Below are positions 42,506 through 52,273 of a DNA stretch of 64,000 bases, piece by piece. The number at the start of each line of letters is the position of its first letter. The first letter of the stretch is position 1. Below the pieces are notes generated by a model. The model saw only the letters and a program-made list of their open reading frames with translations, searched no databases and was not told where the DNA came from. Origin of the DNA: Bin87 sp965261925 (GTDB lineage: Bacteria > Chloroflexota > Dehalococcoidia > Lucifugimonadales > UBA3495); NCBI GenBank assembly GCA_965261925.1, contig OZ253486.1, positions 3,100,001-3,164,000 of the forward strand, in the 5' to 3' direction. The position numbers and the translations under genes are program-made.

Positions 42506-42796
42506 CTAGCCGATCTTGGCGAGCACGTCGGACTCGCGCATGATCAGGTACTCTTCGTCGCCGTCTTCGTACTCAGTACCGGCATACTTGGAATAGATGA
42601 CCTTATCGCCTACCGACAGTTCCATGGGGATGCGGGTGCCGTCATCGGAGGGGCGACCCGGGCCCACGGCGACGACCTCGCCTTCCTGCGGCTTCTCCTT
42701 GGCGGTGTCCGGCAAAAGAATGCCGCCTCGGGTCTGCGTTTCCTGCTCCATGGGCTTGATGACGATGCGTTCGCCAAGTGGTGTGAAAGTGGCCAC
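42506..42796 (-). CDS. groES: Co-chaperonin GroES
   Basis: 96 residues. TPLGERIVIKPMEQETQTRGGILLPDTAKEKPQEGEVVAVGPG contains the mobile loop and the β-barrel core; VGDKVIYSKYAGTE follows. The GTG start (42796) has AAGGAGG 6 bases upstream. Caps the GroEL ring. Confidence 0.96.
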   Translation of the reverse strand: MATFTPLGERIVIKPMEQETQTRGGILLPDTAKEKPQEGEVVAVGPGRPSDDGTRIPMELSVGDKVIYSKYAGTEYEDGDEEYLIMRESDVLAKIG

Positions 42797-42859
42797 TGAA
42801 TGCCTCCTTGCGTGGTGTTGTTGGCTTGGATTACGCCGCGATCCCCATCGGGGAAGCGG

Positions 42860-43096
42860 CTACTTCTTGCGTGCGTAGTCTGTGGTATAGAAACCGGATC
42901 CCTTGTAGATCACCGGCACCGGATGGAACACGCGTCGCGCGACGCCGGAACACTCGGGGCATTCCCCTTCCGACGATGCGCCGAAACTCTGCCTCCGGTC
43001 GTACTCGTACCCGCAGGTAGTGCATCGGTAAACGTACCTTGGTATGGTAACCTCCTTGCATCGGCCGGTACGTGTTCGGCCGGCTAGGCTCGACAT
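42860..43096 (-). CDS. FmdB-type zinc-ribbon protein (start ambiguous)
   Basis: The family core IPRYVYRCTTCGYEYDRRQSF followed by CPECSGVARRVFHPVPVIYKGSGFY carries the C-x2-C pair twice. Related small proteins are called FmdB regulators and bind zinc; function otherwise unknown. The coordinates use the upstream ATG at 43096. However, the perfect AAGGAGG ribosome site points 5 bases ahead to an ATA codon (43045-43043), where family members begin with Met-Pro. Either ATA is the start or an ATG has mutated. Confidence 0.75.
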   Translation of the reverse strand: MSSLAGRTRTGRCKEVTIPRYVYRCTTCGYEYDRRQSFGASSEGECPECSGVARRVFHPVPVIYKGSGFYTTDYARKK

Positions 43097-43136
43097 CTAT
43101 TTTGGCCGGCCCGTAACCGTTTTCCAATGGTGTTAA

Positions 43137-43145
43137 TGTTAAAAT
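43137..43145 (+). promoter_or_regulatory. Extended -10 for the two-component operon
   Basis: TGTTAAAAT with the TGn element, about 40 bases before the kinase ATG at 43188. Confidence 0.45.
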
Positions 43146-43187
43146 TGCGTTGGAAATCGCTGCACTCTGGATGAAATCGGCCATCCC

Positions 43188-44780
43188 ATGGTGACCCGCC
43201 ACTTCAACGCCAATTCCATCGCGCGAACGATTGACGCCAACGGCGTCGAGCTTCAGCCCGAGCTGGAAGGCATCCTTCGTAACGCCGTCCGCGCCCTGGG
43301 CGGCAGCGCCGCCGTGGTTGCCACCTGGGACGACGCCATGCGCCGTTTCGTGATTACCGGAGCCTACGGGCTGGACGGCCCTCAAATCGCCCGCATCCGT
43401 CCCCTGCTCAACGAGGCCATTCCCGACCTCGCCCTGAGCCGGGAGCAATTCGCGCTCCTGTCCGCGCTGTTTCCCCAATCGGCCCTGCCCGTTTCCACCA
43501 CCGGGGAATTGCAGAACCCGGTGATGGCCGTCCCCTTGTACACCAACGACGAGACCGTCGGGCTGATCTTCGTGCTCCGCTCCTCCGATGCCGCAAATTT
43601 CTCCCAACTCGATCCGCCCGTCCTGGCCGCCTTCGCCGAGCAGGCCGCCATCGCCGTGCAATCGGCCCGCCTCGCCCACCTCCTGACCCAGGAAAAGCGG
43701 CGCGTGGAATCGATCCTGGATGGGAGCGCTGACGGCATCTACACCGTGGACGCCGACCGCCGCATTGTCAGCGTCAATCCCGCGATGGAACGCCTATTGG
43801 GCCGCCCCGGAGAAGAATTGCTGGGACTGCCTTGCGCCGTCGCCCTGAACTGGCGGGACCGGGAGGGTCGCCCCGTCTGTCCCGGACGCTGCCCGATGCT
43901 TCATGCCCATCAATCCTCTGCCGGTTCGGACGGCAACGTGACCGAGATCGCCGCGGCCGCCCGGTCCTCCACCGGCCAGCGCACCGAGGTTGCCCTGGTG
44001 TATTCCGTGGTCCGATCCCCCGAAATGGCCCCACTCAACGCGGTGATCAACGTCCGCGACATGACCCGCGTGCGCGAAACCGAGGAGATGCGCTCAACCT
44101 TCCTCTCCATGCTGGAACACCAGCTTCAAACCCCTCTGGCGATCATCAAGGGCTACACCAACACCCTGTCCCGACCCGATGCCCGATGGGACGACGACGC
44201 CGTTCGCCGTAGTTTCGAGGCCATCGAGGAAGAGACTGACCGCATGAGCCAACTGATGGAGCGCCTGCTGCTGGCGTCCCGCCTGGAAGCCGGGGCTCTT
44301 CCCCTCAACTCTGAGCCGGTTGACATGGCCGGCCTCGCCCGGAGGGTGATCGAGCGCATGCAATCGACCTCTGACAAGCATCGCCTTTCCTCACGATTTC
44401 CCGACGACCTGCCAGCCGTGACCGGGGATCCCGCTCTGCTGGAACAGGTGTTGGTCAACCTGGTGGACAACGCCATCAAGTACTCTCCTGCCGGGGGCCC
44501 GGTCCAAGTTTCCGGGACGCAGGACGCCAGGGGCTGCGTCAGGGTAACGGTCACCGACACCGGCATGGGCGTACCCCGGTGGGAATCGCGCCGTATTTTT
44601 GAACGCTTCCACCGCTCCCGGACCCAAACAACCACGCTGTCCCGCGGCATGGGCCTGGGGTTGTACATCTGCGACGCCATCATGCGCGCCCATGCCGGCG
44701 AAATCTGGGTCAACAGCGCCCCCGGAGACGGCTCCGCATTCTCCATTGTTTTTCCCGACGATGCCGGTGCGCTCCTATGA
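43188..44780 (+). CDS. Sensor histidine kinase (GAF-PAS-HisKA-HATPase)
   Basis: 530 residues. No membrane helix is apparent, so it is probably cytoplasmic. A GAF-like sensor covers roughly 15-165, and a PAS region roughly 175-290 (YTVDADRRIVSVNPAMERLLGR, with Cys in VCPGRCPM). The H-box FLSMLEHQLQTPLAIIKGYTN holds the phospho-acceptor His. The ATPase motifs are NLVDNAIKYSP, DTGMGVP and GMGLGLYICDAI. The stop overlaps the response regulator start (ATGA), so the pair is coupled. The signal is unknown; the PAS/GAF cysteines could sense redox or bind a cofactor. Confidence 0.92.
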   Translation: MVTRHFNANSIARTIDANGVELQPELEGILRNAVRALGGSAAVVATWDDAMRRFVITGAYGLDGPQIARIRPLLNEAIPDLALSREQFALLSALFPQSALPVSTTGELQNPVMAVPLYTNDETVGLIFVLRSSDAANFSQLDPPVLAAFAEQAAIAVQSARLAHLLTQEKRRVESILDGSADGIYTVDADRRIVSVNPAMERLLGRPGEELLGLPCAVALNWRDREGRPVCPGRCPMLHAHQSSAGSDGNVTEIAAAARSSTGQRTEVALVYSVVRSPEMAPLNAVINVRDMTRVRETEEMRSTFLSMLEHQLQTPLAIIKGYTNTLSRPDARWDDDAVRRSFEAIEEETDRMSQLMERLLLASRLEAGALPLNSEPVDMAGLARRVIERMQSTSDKHRLSSRFPDDLPAVTGDPALLEQVLVNLVDNAIKYSPAGGPVQVSGTQDARGCVRVTVTDTGMGVPRWESRRIFERFHRSRTQTTTLSRGMGLGLYICDAIMRAHAGEIWVNSAPGDGSAFSIVFPDDAGALL

Positions 44781-45487
44781 CCGTTGGAGATCGGCGCACC
44801 ATCATGGTCGTGGACGATGAACCCCACATCGTGCGCTTCACCGCCATGAACCTGGAAGTCGAAGGCTACAACGTCGTAACCGCCGCGAATGGAGCCCAGG
44901 CGCTTGAAACGCTGGACAACGGCGATCCCGTCGATCTGGTGGTTCTCGACGTCATGATGCCAGAGATGGACGGGTTTGAAACCCTCCGGCGCATCCGGTC
45001 CGGTTCGTCGGTGCCGGTCATATTCGTGACAGTTCGGGGAGACGAGTCCGACCGCGTGGCTGGTTTGGACTTGGGAGCCGACGACTACATCACCAAGCCT
45101 TTCAGCCCCAGGGAACTGGCCTCACGGATTCGGGCCCTGTTTCGCCGTATCGAGGCGACCGAGCCGCCCCGTCTCCAGCAAGTGATCGTCGACGACTGGC
45201 TGACCATCGATTTCGACCAGAGCCGGGTGCTGGCCGGCGGTCAGGAGATGCACCTCCGTCCCACCGAATATCGCCTGCTTTACCAGATGGTCAGCAACGC
45301 CGGGCAGCTTCTCACCCACGACACGCTCCTGGAACGGGTGTGGGGCCCGGAGTATCGTGGAGAGCACCAGTACGTGCGAACCTACGTCACCTACCTCCGG
45401 CAAAAGCTGGAGCGCGACCCCCGCAAACCCGAATACATCCTCTCCGAGCGCGGTCTCGGCTACCGTTTCCGCGACCTCGGTCGCTGA
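44777..45487 (+). CDS. OmpR/PhoB-type response regulator
   Basis: 236 residues. Receiver: VVDDEPHIVRF, phosphorylation site VVLDVMMPEMDGFE, switch Thr/Lys in VTVRGDE and YITKPFSP. Then the winged-helix DNA-binding domain (RPTEYRLLYQMVSNAGQLLTHDTLLERVWGPEY and YVRTYVTYLRQKLERDP). Starts 4 bases inside the kinase gene end. Acts as the transcriptional output of the adjacent kinase; its targets are unknown. Confidence 0.95.
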   Translation: MTVGDRRTIMVVDDEPHIVRFTAMNLEVEGYNVVTAANGAQALETLDNGDPVDLVVLDVMMPEMDGFETLRRIRSGSSVPVIFVTVRGDESDRVAGLDLGADDYITKPFSPRELASRIRALFRRIEATEPPRLQQVIVDDWLTIDFDQSRVLAGGQEMHLRPTEYRLLYQMVSNAGQLLTHDTLLERVWGPEYRGEHQYVRTYVTYLRQKLERDPRKPEYILSERGLGYRFRDLGR

Positions 45488-45542
45488 CCCCGGGCGGCGG
45501 CGTTACTGCTCGCCTCGCCAGGCGTAGCGCTTACGTACCGGG

Positions 45543-46058
45543 TCACCCGCCGGCGTTCCGCGCCATCGCGATTTCTCTGGCGGTCTCCTCCGGGGGAACA
45601 TCCGTCAGCGTGATTCTATCCACCCACTTTACGCTGGCGTAGCAGGCCTGCCCGACGCTCACCAGGCGACACGGTCCGCCATGCTCCTCGGGCAGGTCCG
45701 CGCCGTTCAGCCTGGTCGCGAGCAGGACGCCGGAAGGATCGTCCAACGGAACGCCCACACGGAAATCGGCCGCCGCAATCGCCGCATACCGGGCATCCGG
45801 TAACGGCTTCACGATGGCGAGCAGGGCAGCCAGCGGCACGCCTTCCCACGCCTGACCCGGCGCCGACCAGCCTTCCACGCACTGAAAATCGTCTACGATG
45901 GTTTGCCCCGTCAACTCCATCAGTTCCGCGGAGCTAAACACCTTCGGTTGTCCTGCCAACCCGTCCACTGTCAGTCCCGGCCAGACCTCGGTACGGCCGT
46001 GATGGTTGTCAAAAACGGGCAGGCCGTCCAACACGGGCGCGTGTTCGGATTGCGTCAT
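45543..46058 (-). CDS. Small oxidoreductase with molybdopterin-binding (sulfite-oxidase-type) domain
   Basis: 171 residues. FQCVEGWSAPGQAWEGVPLAALL holds the conserved cysteine that ligates molybdenum in the sulfite oxidase/YedY family. It is a stripped-down member: no Tat signal peptide and no dimerisation domain, less than half of usual length. Adjacent upstream on the same strand (15 bases) is a 4-helix CopD-like membrane protein, which may be its partner. GGGAGG lies before the ATG. The substrate is unknown. Confidence 0.78.
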   Translation of the reverse strand: MTQSEHAPVLDGLPVFDNHHGRTEVWPGLTVDGLAGQPKVFSSAELMELTGQTIVDDFQCVEGWSAPGQAWEGVPLAALLAIVKPLPDARYAAIAAADFRVGVPLDDPSGVLLATRLNGADLPEEHGGPCRLVSVGQACYASVKWVDRITLTDVPPEETAREIAMARNAGG

Positions 46059-46073
46059 GATCGCACCTCCCGG

Positions 46074-46595
46074 CTAAACCGGCGTTCCCCGCGTCATCGT
46101 CACAGCAACCGCGACAATCAGGATCGTGAGCAGCACGTTGATCCGGGCTATCCATACCACCGCCTTGCGGAGCGCGGGCAGGTAGCCGGGCGGCTCGGCG
46201 CCCCCCTGCATCGCCTCAATCAGACGGTTGGTGTACGGCCCGATGATGAAGTCGTGCATCGCGCTCAGCCAGATCACGACCGCCACCAGCGCCACCTTGA
46301 GCTGGAGCGTCGCCGCAAAGTGCCCGCCCAGGCTGAAAAACTCGGCAAACCCAATCCCGTAGCGCGTGGGCAGGATGTACAGCCCGGTGGCCACCAGCAG
46401 CACGATGCAAATCCACGAAATCACTCTGAAGCGGCGCGCCAGGGTGCCGAGCATATCCGGAGGAAGCACCGGCGTCTGGCCGGGTGGGGGCGCAAATCTC
46501 CGCAACACCGGGATCAGCACCAACGCCAAGAACAGGCTGCCGCCGATCCAAACGATCGCCGATGCCAGGTGGATGAACACTGCCGCTTGATACAT
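46074..46595 (-). CDS. CopD-like four-helix membrane protein
   Basis: 173 residues with four hydrophobic segments: AAVFIHLASAIVWIGGSLFL with a histidine in the first helix, then FRVISWICIVLLVATGLYIL, ATLQLKVALVAVVIWLSAMH and NVLLTILIVAVAVTMT. The HLASAIVWIGG start is typical of CopD (copper resistance D) or haem-binding membrane proteins. The start at 46595 is the first ATG fitting the fold; the longer N-terminus is discarded. Co-directional with the molybdopterin protein, so an electron-transfer role is plausible. Confidence 0.75.
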   Translation of the reverse strand: MYQAAVFIHLASAIVWIGGSLFLALVLIPVLRRFAPPPGQTPVLPPDMLGTLARRFRVISWICIVLLVATGLYILPTRYGIGFAEFFSLGGHFAATLQLKVALVAVVIWLSAMHDFIIGPYTNRLIEAMQGGAEPPGYLPALRKAVVWIARINVLLTILIVAVAVTMTRGTPV

Positions 46596-46771
46596 TTCTC
46601 GTGGTCGCCTGGGACCGGGGTTTCCCGTACCGGATCCGCTCTGCAATATCAGCATACACCCATCCATTCGAGGTTGAACGCTCGGCGTCCGACGGTTATG
46701 CTGTGGCCGAACCCGACCAACAGGGGGACAGCGTCGGCAGTCCGTCGCCACGCTTCCCCGGAGATGAAGTC

Positions 46772-47530
46772 ATGCGATTGGAAGGCAAGGTCGCCATCGT
46801 CAGCGGCGGCGCTCACGGAATGGGCGCCGTGGAATCCCGCCTGTTCGCGCGCGAAGGCGCAAGGGTAGTCATCGCCGACATCCGGGCCGATGATGGCCGG
46901 CAGGTGGAAGCCGAAATCAACGAGGCCGACGGCGAGAGCATCTACGTCCACACCGACGTGACCAGCGAAGACGCCTGGGCCAACGTTGTCGCGCAGGCCG
47001 TTTCCCGCTTCGGACGCCTGGACATTCTCGTCAACAACGCCGGCATCAGCAGCCGCGCCGTCCCGGACGACGACAGCCTGGAAGCCTGGTCCCGCATCAT
47101 GGACATCAACTCCACCGGCGTCTTCCTCGGCACGAAACACGCCGTCGCCCAGATGCGGCAGAACGGCGGCGGGTCCATCGTCAATATCTCGTCAATCGCC
47201 GGCTTGGTCGGCATGCTCAGCGGCCATCCGGCCTACAATGCGTCCAAGGGCGCAGTCCGAATTTTCACCAAGGCCATGGCGGTTCGCTACGGCACGGAGA
47301 ACATCAGGGTAAACTCCGTCCATCCCGGCTACATGCCGCCCATGATGGGGAACATTTCCACAGAAGACGTGCGCGACGGTCGGCGTACCATGATCGAAGA
47401 CCAGGTGCCCATGGGCCGTGAAGGGCGCCAGGAAGAGGTCGCCAACGCCGTGCTGTTTCTCGCCAGCGATGATGCGTCCTACATCACCGGCGCCGAGTTG
47501 GTCGTTGACGGCGGTTTCACAGCCCGCTGA
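46772..47530 (+). CDS. Short-chain dehydrogenase/reductase, second copy
   Basis: 252 residues. SGGAHGMG cofactor loop, NNAGISS, NISSIAG and AYNASKGAVR with Tyr/Lys, and YITGAELVVDGGFTAR at the C-terminus. Strongly similar to the SDR at 3074 along its full length; both share the HPGxMPPM segment. The ATG at 46772 fits the family N-terminus, and the long frame extending upstream is discarded. Substrate unknown. Divergent from the CopD-like gene. Confidence 0.9.
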   Translation: MRLEGKVAIVSGGAHGMGAVESRLFAREGARVVIADIRADDGRQVEAEINEADGESIYVHTDVTSEDAWANVVAQAVSRFGRLDILVNNAGISSRAVPDDDSLEAWSRIMDINSTGVFLGTKHAVAQMRQNGGGSIVNISSIAGLVGMLSGHPAYNASKGAVRIFTKAMAVRYGTENIRVNSVHPGYMPPMMGNISTEDVRDGRRTMIEDQVPMGREGRQEEVANAVLFLASDDASYITGAELVVDGGFTAR

Positions 47531-47614
47531 TCTCGTCGCGCGACTGTCCTCATTGAACCCTCGATCCGGGAACCGTCGATCCGGCGCAACGGTCGTTAGA
47601 AAGGAGAAAACGGT

Positions 47615-47887
47615 TTGCCGATTACCGAGGTAACCATCATTCGCCGTTGCGCTGACTGCTCCGCGCAGACCGGAACCATGACGGTCAAGAAGGACAACAT
47701 GCGGCTCATGACCAACGAACTGGCCTGGTGCGATGACTGCGGCGTGGAAACCCGCGAGACCCGCGACATCGCGGAGCGCGAGGAAACCGTCACGGCTGAA
47801 CAGGCCAGCTACCCCGGCAATCCCGCGGTGGCCGACGTGTCCTCCGCCGAGTTTCGCCGCCGTCGCAGCGCGGGCATCAGCGTCTAG
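47615..47887 (+). CDS. Small zinc-ribbon protein
   Basis: 90 residues from a TTG start supported by AGGAG 8 bases upstream. CADCSA near residue 12 and CDDCGV near residue 39 are paired C-x2-C motifs that would bind one zinc ion; a later ATG would lose the first pair. No further domain. Followed 22 bases later by the SirB1-like gene. Function unknown. Confidence 0.7.
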   Translation: MPITEVTIIRRCADCSAQTGTMTVKKDNMRLMTNELAWCDDCGVETRETRDIAEREETVTAEQASYPGNPAVADVSSAEFRRRRSAGISV

Positions 47888-47909
47888 CCGGCCGGCTAGG
47901 GAGCAGTTT

Positions 47910-48749
47910 ATGTTTGCGGCAGACGCTATCCTCGAATTGCAGAGCTTGGTTGCTTCGGAGTCGGCTGACGCCGTCGGCGGGGATTTCGACCTCGCCACCG
48001 GCGCGCTCCTGGTGGCATCCACCGACGACCCCAACGTTGACATCGACGGGTGCCGCGACAACCTCGATCGCATGGCCGACGCCGCCCGGTCGCGGATGCC
48101 TGCGGACCCTGGACCCTTGGAGGAGCTCAACGCGATTACCGATCTGCTCTTCGGCGTGATAGGTTTCGCCGGCAACCGGGACGACTACTACGACCCGAAC
48201 AACTCGTACCTGAATCACGTGCTGGAGCGACGGTTGGGCATCCCCATCACCCTCTCCCTGTTGTGTATCGAAGTCGCCCGGCGTGCTGGAGTTCCGGTTC
48301 TGGGGATCGGTATGCCGGGTCACTTTCTAGTCCGCCACCGAGACGAAGAAAACTATTTCGTCGACGCCTTCAACGGCGGGCTTCTCATGAATCGGGACGA
48401 ATGCGGCGCGGTCATGCGGCAGGCCGCCGGCGATTCCACCCGCCTTGAGGAGCAGCACCTGAACCCGGTGACTCCTCGGGAAATCCTGGCTCGCGTCCTC
48501 CGCAACCTGAAGGCGGTCTATTGGGACCGCGAGGAATTCGACCGCTGCATCACCACCATCGGCGCGCTGATGGCGGTATTGCCCGACAGACCCGAGGAAC
48601 AGCGCGACCGCGGTGTCGTGCACCTCAAGGCCGGCAACCATCAACAATCCGCGGATGATTTCGCCGCGTATATTGAAGCAGCACCCCAAGCTGACGATAT
48701 CGAGACCGTCAGGAATGCGCTCTCCAGATTGAGGGGTTCGCAGTCCTGA
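47910..48749 (+). CDS. SirB1-family transglutaminase-like/TPR protein
   Basis: 279 residues. The N-terminal region has the transglutaminase-like pattern seen in SirB1 (YYDPNNSYLNHVLERRLGIPITLSLLCIEVARRAGVPVLGIGMPGHFLVRH), though the Cys of true transglutaminases is not evident. The C-terminal half contains two to three TPR-like helices. The ATG at 47910 with GGGAG is preferred over the longer frame. Typical SirB1 proteins are about 270 residues. Role unknown. Confidence 0.8.
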   Translation: MFAADAILELQSLVASESADAVGGDFDLATGALLVASTDDPNVDIDGCRDNLDRMADAARSRMPADPGPLEELNAITDLLFGVIGFAGNRDDYYDPNNSYLNHVLERRLGIPITLSLLCIEVARRAGVPVLGIGMPGHFLVRHRDEENYFVDAFNGGLLMNRDECGAVMRQAAGDSTRLEEQHLNPVTPREILARVLRNLKAVYWDREEFDRCITTIGALMAVLPDRPEEQRDRGVVHLKAGNHQQSADDFAAYIEAAPQADDIETVRNALSRLRGSQS

Positions 48750-48785
48750 ACCCATATAACCCATCCCAAAAAATGGAGCGCGATA

Positions 48786-49400
48786 ATGCTTCGATACTTA
48801 CTGGTCGGACTCGGCATATTGCTGGTAATCCCCCTGGCGTGGTTCGCCTGGTGGCTCCTTAGCCCGCTGTTCATCACGACGGAAATCAGTGAAGACTTCC
48901 CGTTGGCCTCCCGCGCCGTTGTCCCCTCCAACATGACCATGGCGGAAGTAGAGGACGCCATGGCCGCAGCGGCCAAGTTGGAACGGCCGGTAGACGAGGG
49001 CATGCCCGATTCCTCGGGCTCCGCAGGTTCTCAGGCTCAGCCGCAGGCGGGTCTCACCGGTCAGTTCCGCGGCGCCGATTCCTTCCACAAGGGCTCCGGC
49101 ACGGCCACGGTTTACGATCTGGGATCGGACGGCGGGCACATTCTCCGGCTGGAGGACTTCCGCGTTACCAACGGCCCCGATCTGCGCGTGTTGCTGGCCA
49201 ACTCCGCCAACCCGGAGAGCCACTCCGACCTGGAGGACGCGGGTTACGTGGAGCTGGGCAAACTGAAAGGCAACGTCGGTTCCCAAAACTATGTCATCCC
49301 GGCGAGCGTTTCGCTGGCTGATGTCCAAAGCGTGGTCATATACTGCCATCCGTTCCGAGTGGTTTTCAGCGTCGCCTCGCTCGAGACCTCGTCGGGATAA
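48786..49400 (+). CDS. Membrane-anchored DM13-domain protein
   Basis: 204 residues. One N-terminal membrane segment (YLLVGLGILLVIPLAWFAWWLL), a Gln/Ser-rich linker, and then the DM13 domain: GQFRGADSFHKGSGTATVYDL, LRLEDFRVTNGPDLRVLLAN, LGKLKGNVGSQNYVIP and VVIYCHPFRVVFSVA. DM13 proteins are proposed to carry redox or haem chemistry through a Cys or His; here the CHPF is present. The domain probably faces outside the cytoplasm. Function not established. Confidence 0.82.
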   Translation: MLRYLLVGLGILLVIPLAWFAWWLLSPLFITTEISEDFPLASRAVVPSNMTMAEVEDAMAAAAKLERPVDEGMPDSSGSAGSQAQPQAGLTGQFRGADSFHKGSGTATVYDLGSDGGHILRLEDFRVTNGPDLRVLLANSANPESHSDLEDAGYVELGKLKGNVGSQNYVIPASVSLADVQSVVIYCHPFRVVFSVASLETSSG

Positions 49401-49421
49401 TCCACCAGTGAGGGCCGAACC

Positions 49422-51263
<1,842 letters not shown>

Positions 51264-51282
51264 CCAACAAGGAGCGCCAAGC

Positions 51283-52200
51283 ATGCCAATCGAACAGGTG
51301 TCACCCGGCCTGGAACGGATCATAGGTTTAGATCAGGAAGTCGAATGGCTCGCCAGCGGTTTCGGCGGCGACGGTTCGGCTCTCGGCGTGCCGTGGTGGC
51401 CGGCCGAGGGTCCTGTCTGGTTCCAGGAGGGCGGCTATCTCCTGTTCAGCGACATCGGCGGCAACCGCCGCATGCGCTACAACGACGCCGACGGTCTGTC
51501 CGAGTTTCAGTCTGGGACCAACGAGGCCAACGGACTCGCCCGGGATCCGCTGGGCCGGCTGCTCGCCTGCGAACACGACGCCCGCCGCGTGACCCGGCAG
51601 GAGGCCGACGGCGGGATCACCGTCGTCGCCGACAACTACCAGGGCAAGCGGCTCAACCGTCCCAATGACCTGGTGGTCAAGTCCGATGGCGCCGTCTATT
51701 TCACTGACCCTTACCGCGATACCTACCCCGGCATGGAACTCGGGTTCGCTGGGGTGTATCGAGTATCTCCTGACCTCAGCGACATCGCGCTGCTGATCGA
51801 CGATTACGTCGGGCCCAACGGGATCTGTTTCTCCCCGGGCGAGAGCATCCTGTACGTCAACGATTCCCGGGTGGGCCTCATCAAAGCCTGGGACGTTCGC
51901 CCCGACGGGGGTATCGAAAACGGGCGCCTACTGTGCGTGCTCGCCGACGAACGCCCCGGCGTGCCCGACGGCATGAAGTGCGACCTCGAAGGCAACATCT
52001 ACGTGACCGGCCCCGGCGGCGTCTGGATTGTCGCTCCCGACGGGCATCATCTCGGCACCATCGCCCTGGGCGACGGCAGGCGCGCCACCAACGTCGGCTT
52101 CGGCGGGGGCGACTGGAAGACTCTCTACATCACCACCTTCGAAGAGCTTGGCCGGGTTCGCGTGAATATTCCGGGAGTGCCCGTGCCGCGTATCATCTGA
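51283..52200 (+). CDS. SMP-30/gluconolactonase-like protein
   Basis: 305 residues of a six-bladed β-propeller: AEGPVWFQEGGYLLFSDIG, RLNRPNDLVVKSDGAVYFTDPYRD and GPNGICFSPGESILYVNDS supply the metal-binding Glu, Asn and Asp. AAGGAG lies before the ATG at 51283. Family members hydrolyse aldonolactones or related lactones. Follows the GH15 gene, which would release glucose, so gluconolactone is a reasonable but unproven substrate. Confidence 0.85.
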   Translation: MPIEQVSPGLERIIGLDQEVEWLASGFGGDGSALGVPWWPAEGPVWFQEGGYLLFSDIGGNRRMRYNDADGLSEFQSGTNEANGLARDPLGRLLACEHDARRVTRQEADGGITVVADNYQGKRLNRPNDLVVKSDGAVYFTDPYRDTYPGMELGFAGVYRVSPDLSDIALLIDDYVGPNGICFSPGESILYVNDSRVGLIKAWDVRPDGGIENGRLLCVLADERPGVPDGMKCDLEGNIYVTGPGGVWIVAPDGHHLGTIALGDGRRATNVGFGGGDWKTLYITTFEELGRVRVNIPGVPVPRII

Positions 52201-52222
52201 GTGGCCGGGCAACCACAATGAA

Positions 52223-52248
52223 AAGGGCAGGTTCGCGGACCCGCCCTT
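52223..52248. terminator. Hairpin between SMP-30 and GMC genes
   Basis: AAGGGC, A, GGT pairs with ACC, C, GCCCTT (one mismatch), loop TCGCGG. A-rich before and T after, serving the convergent genes. Confidence 0.6.
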
Positions 52249-52273
52249 CCCAGTTTGTGCCTTCTCTTTCCGA

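Noticed and set aside
42797..43000. CIRCE heat-shock operator before groES
   Set aside because: Searched for the 9-base inverted repeat; none found.
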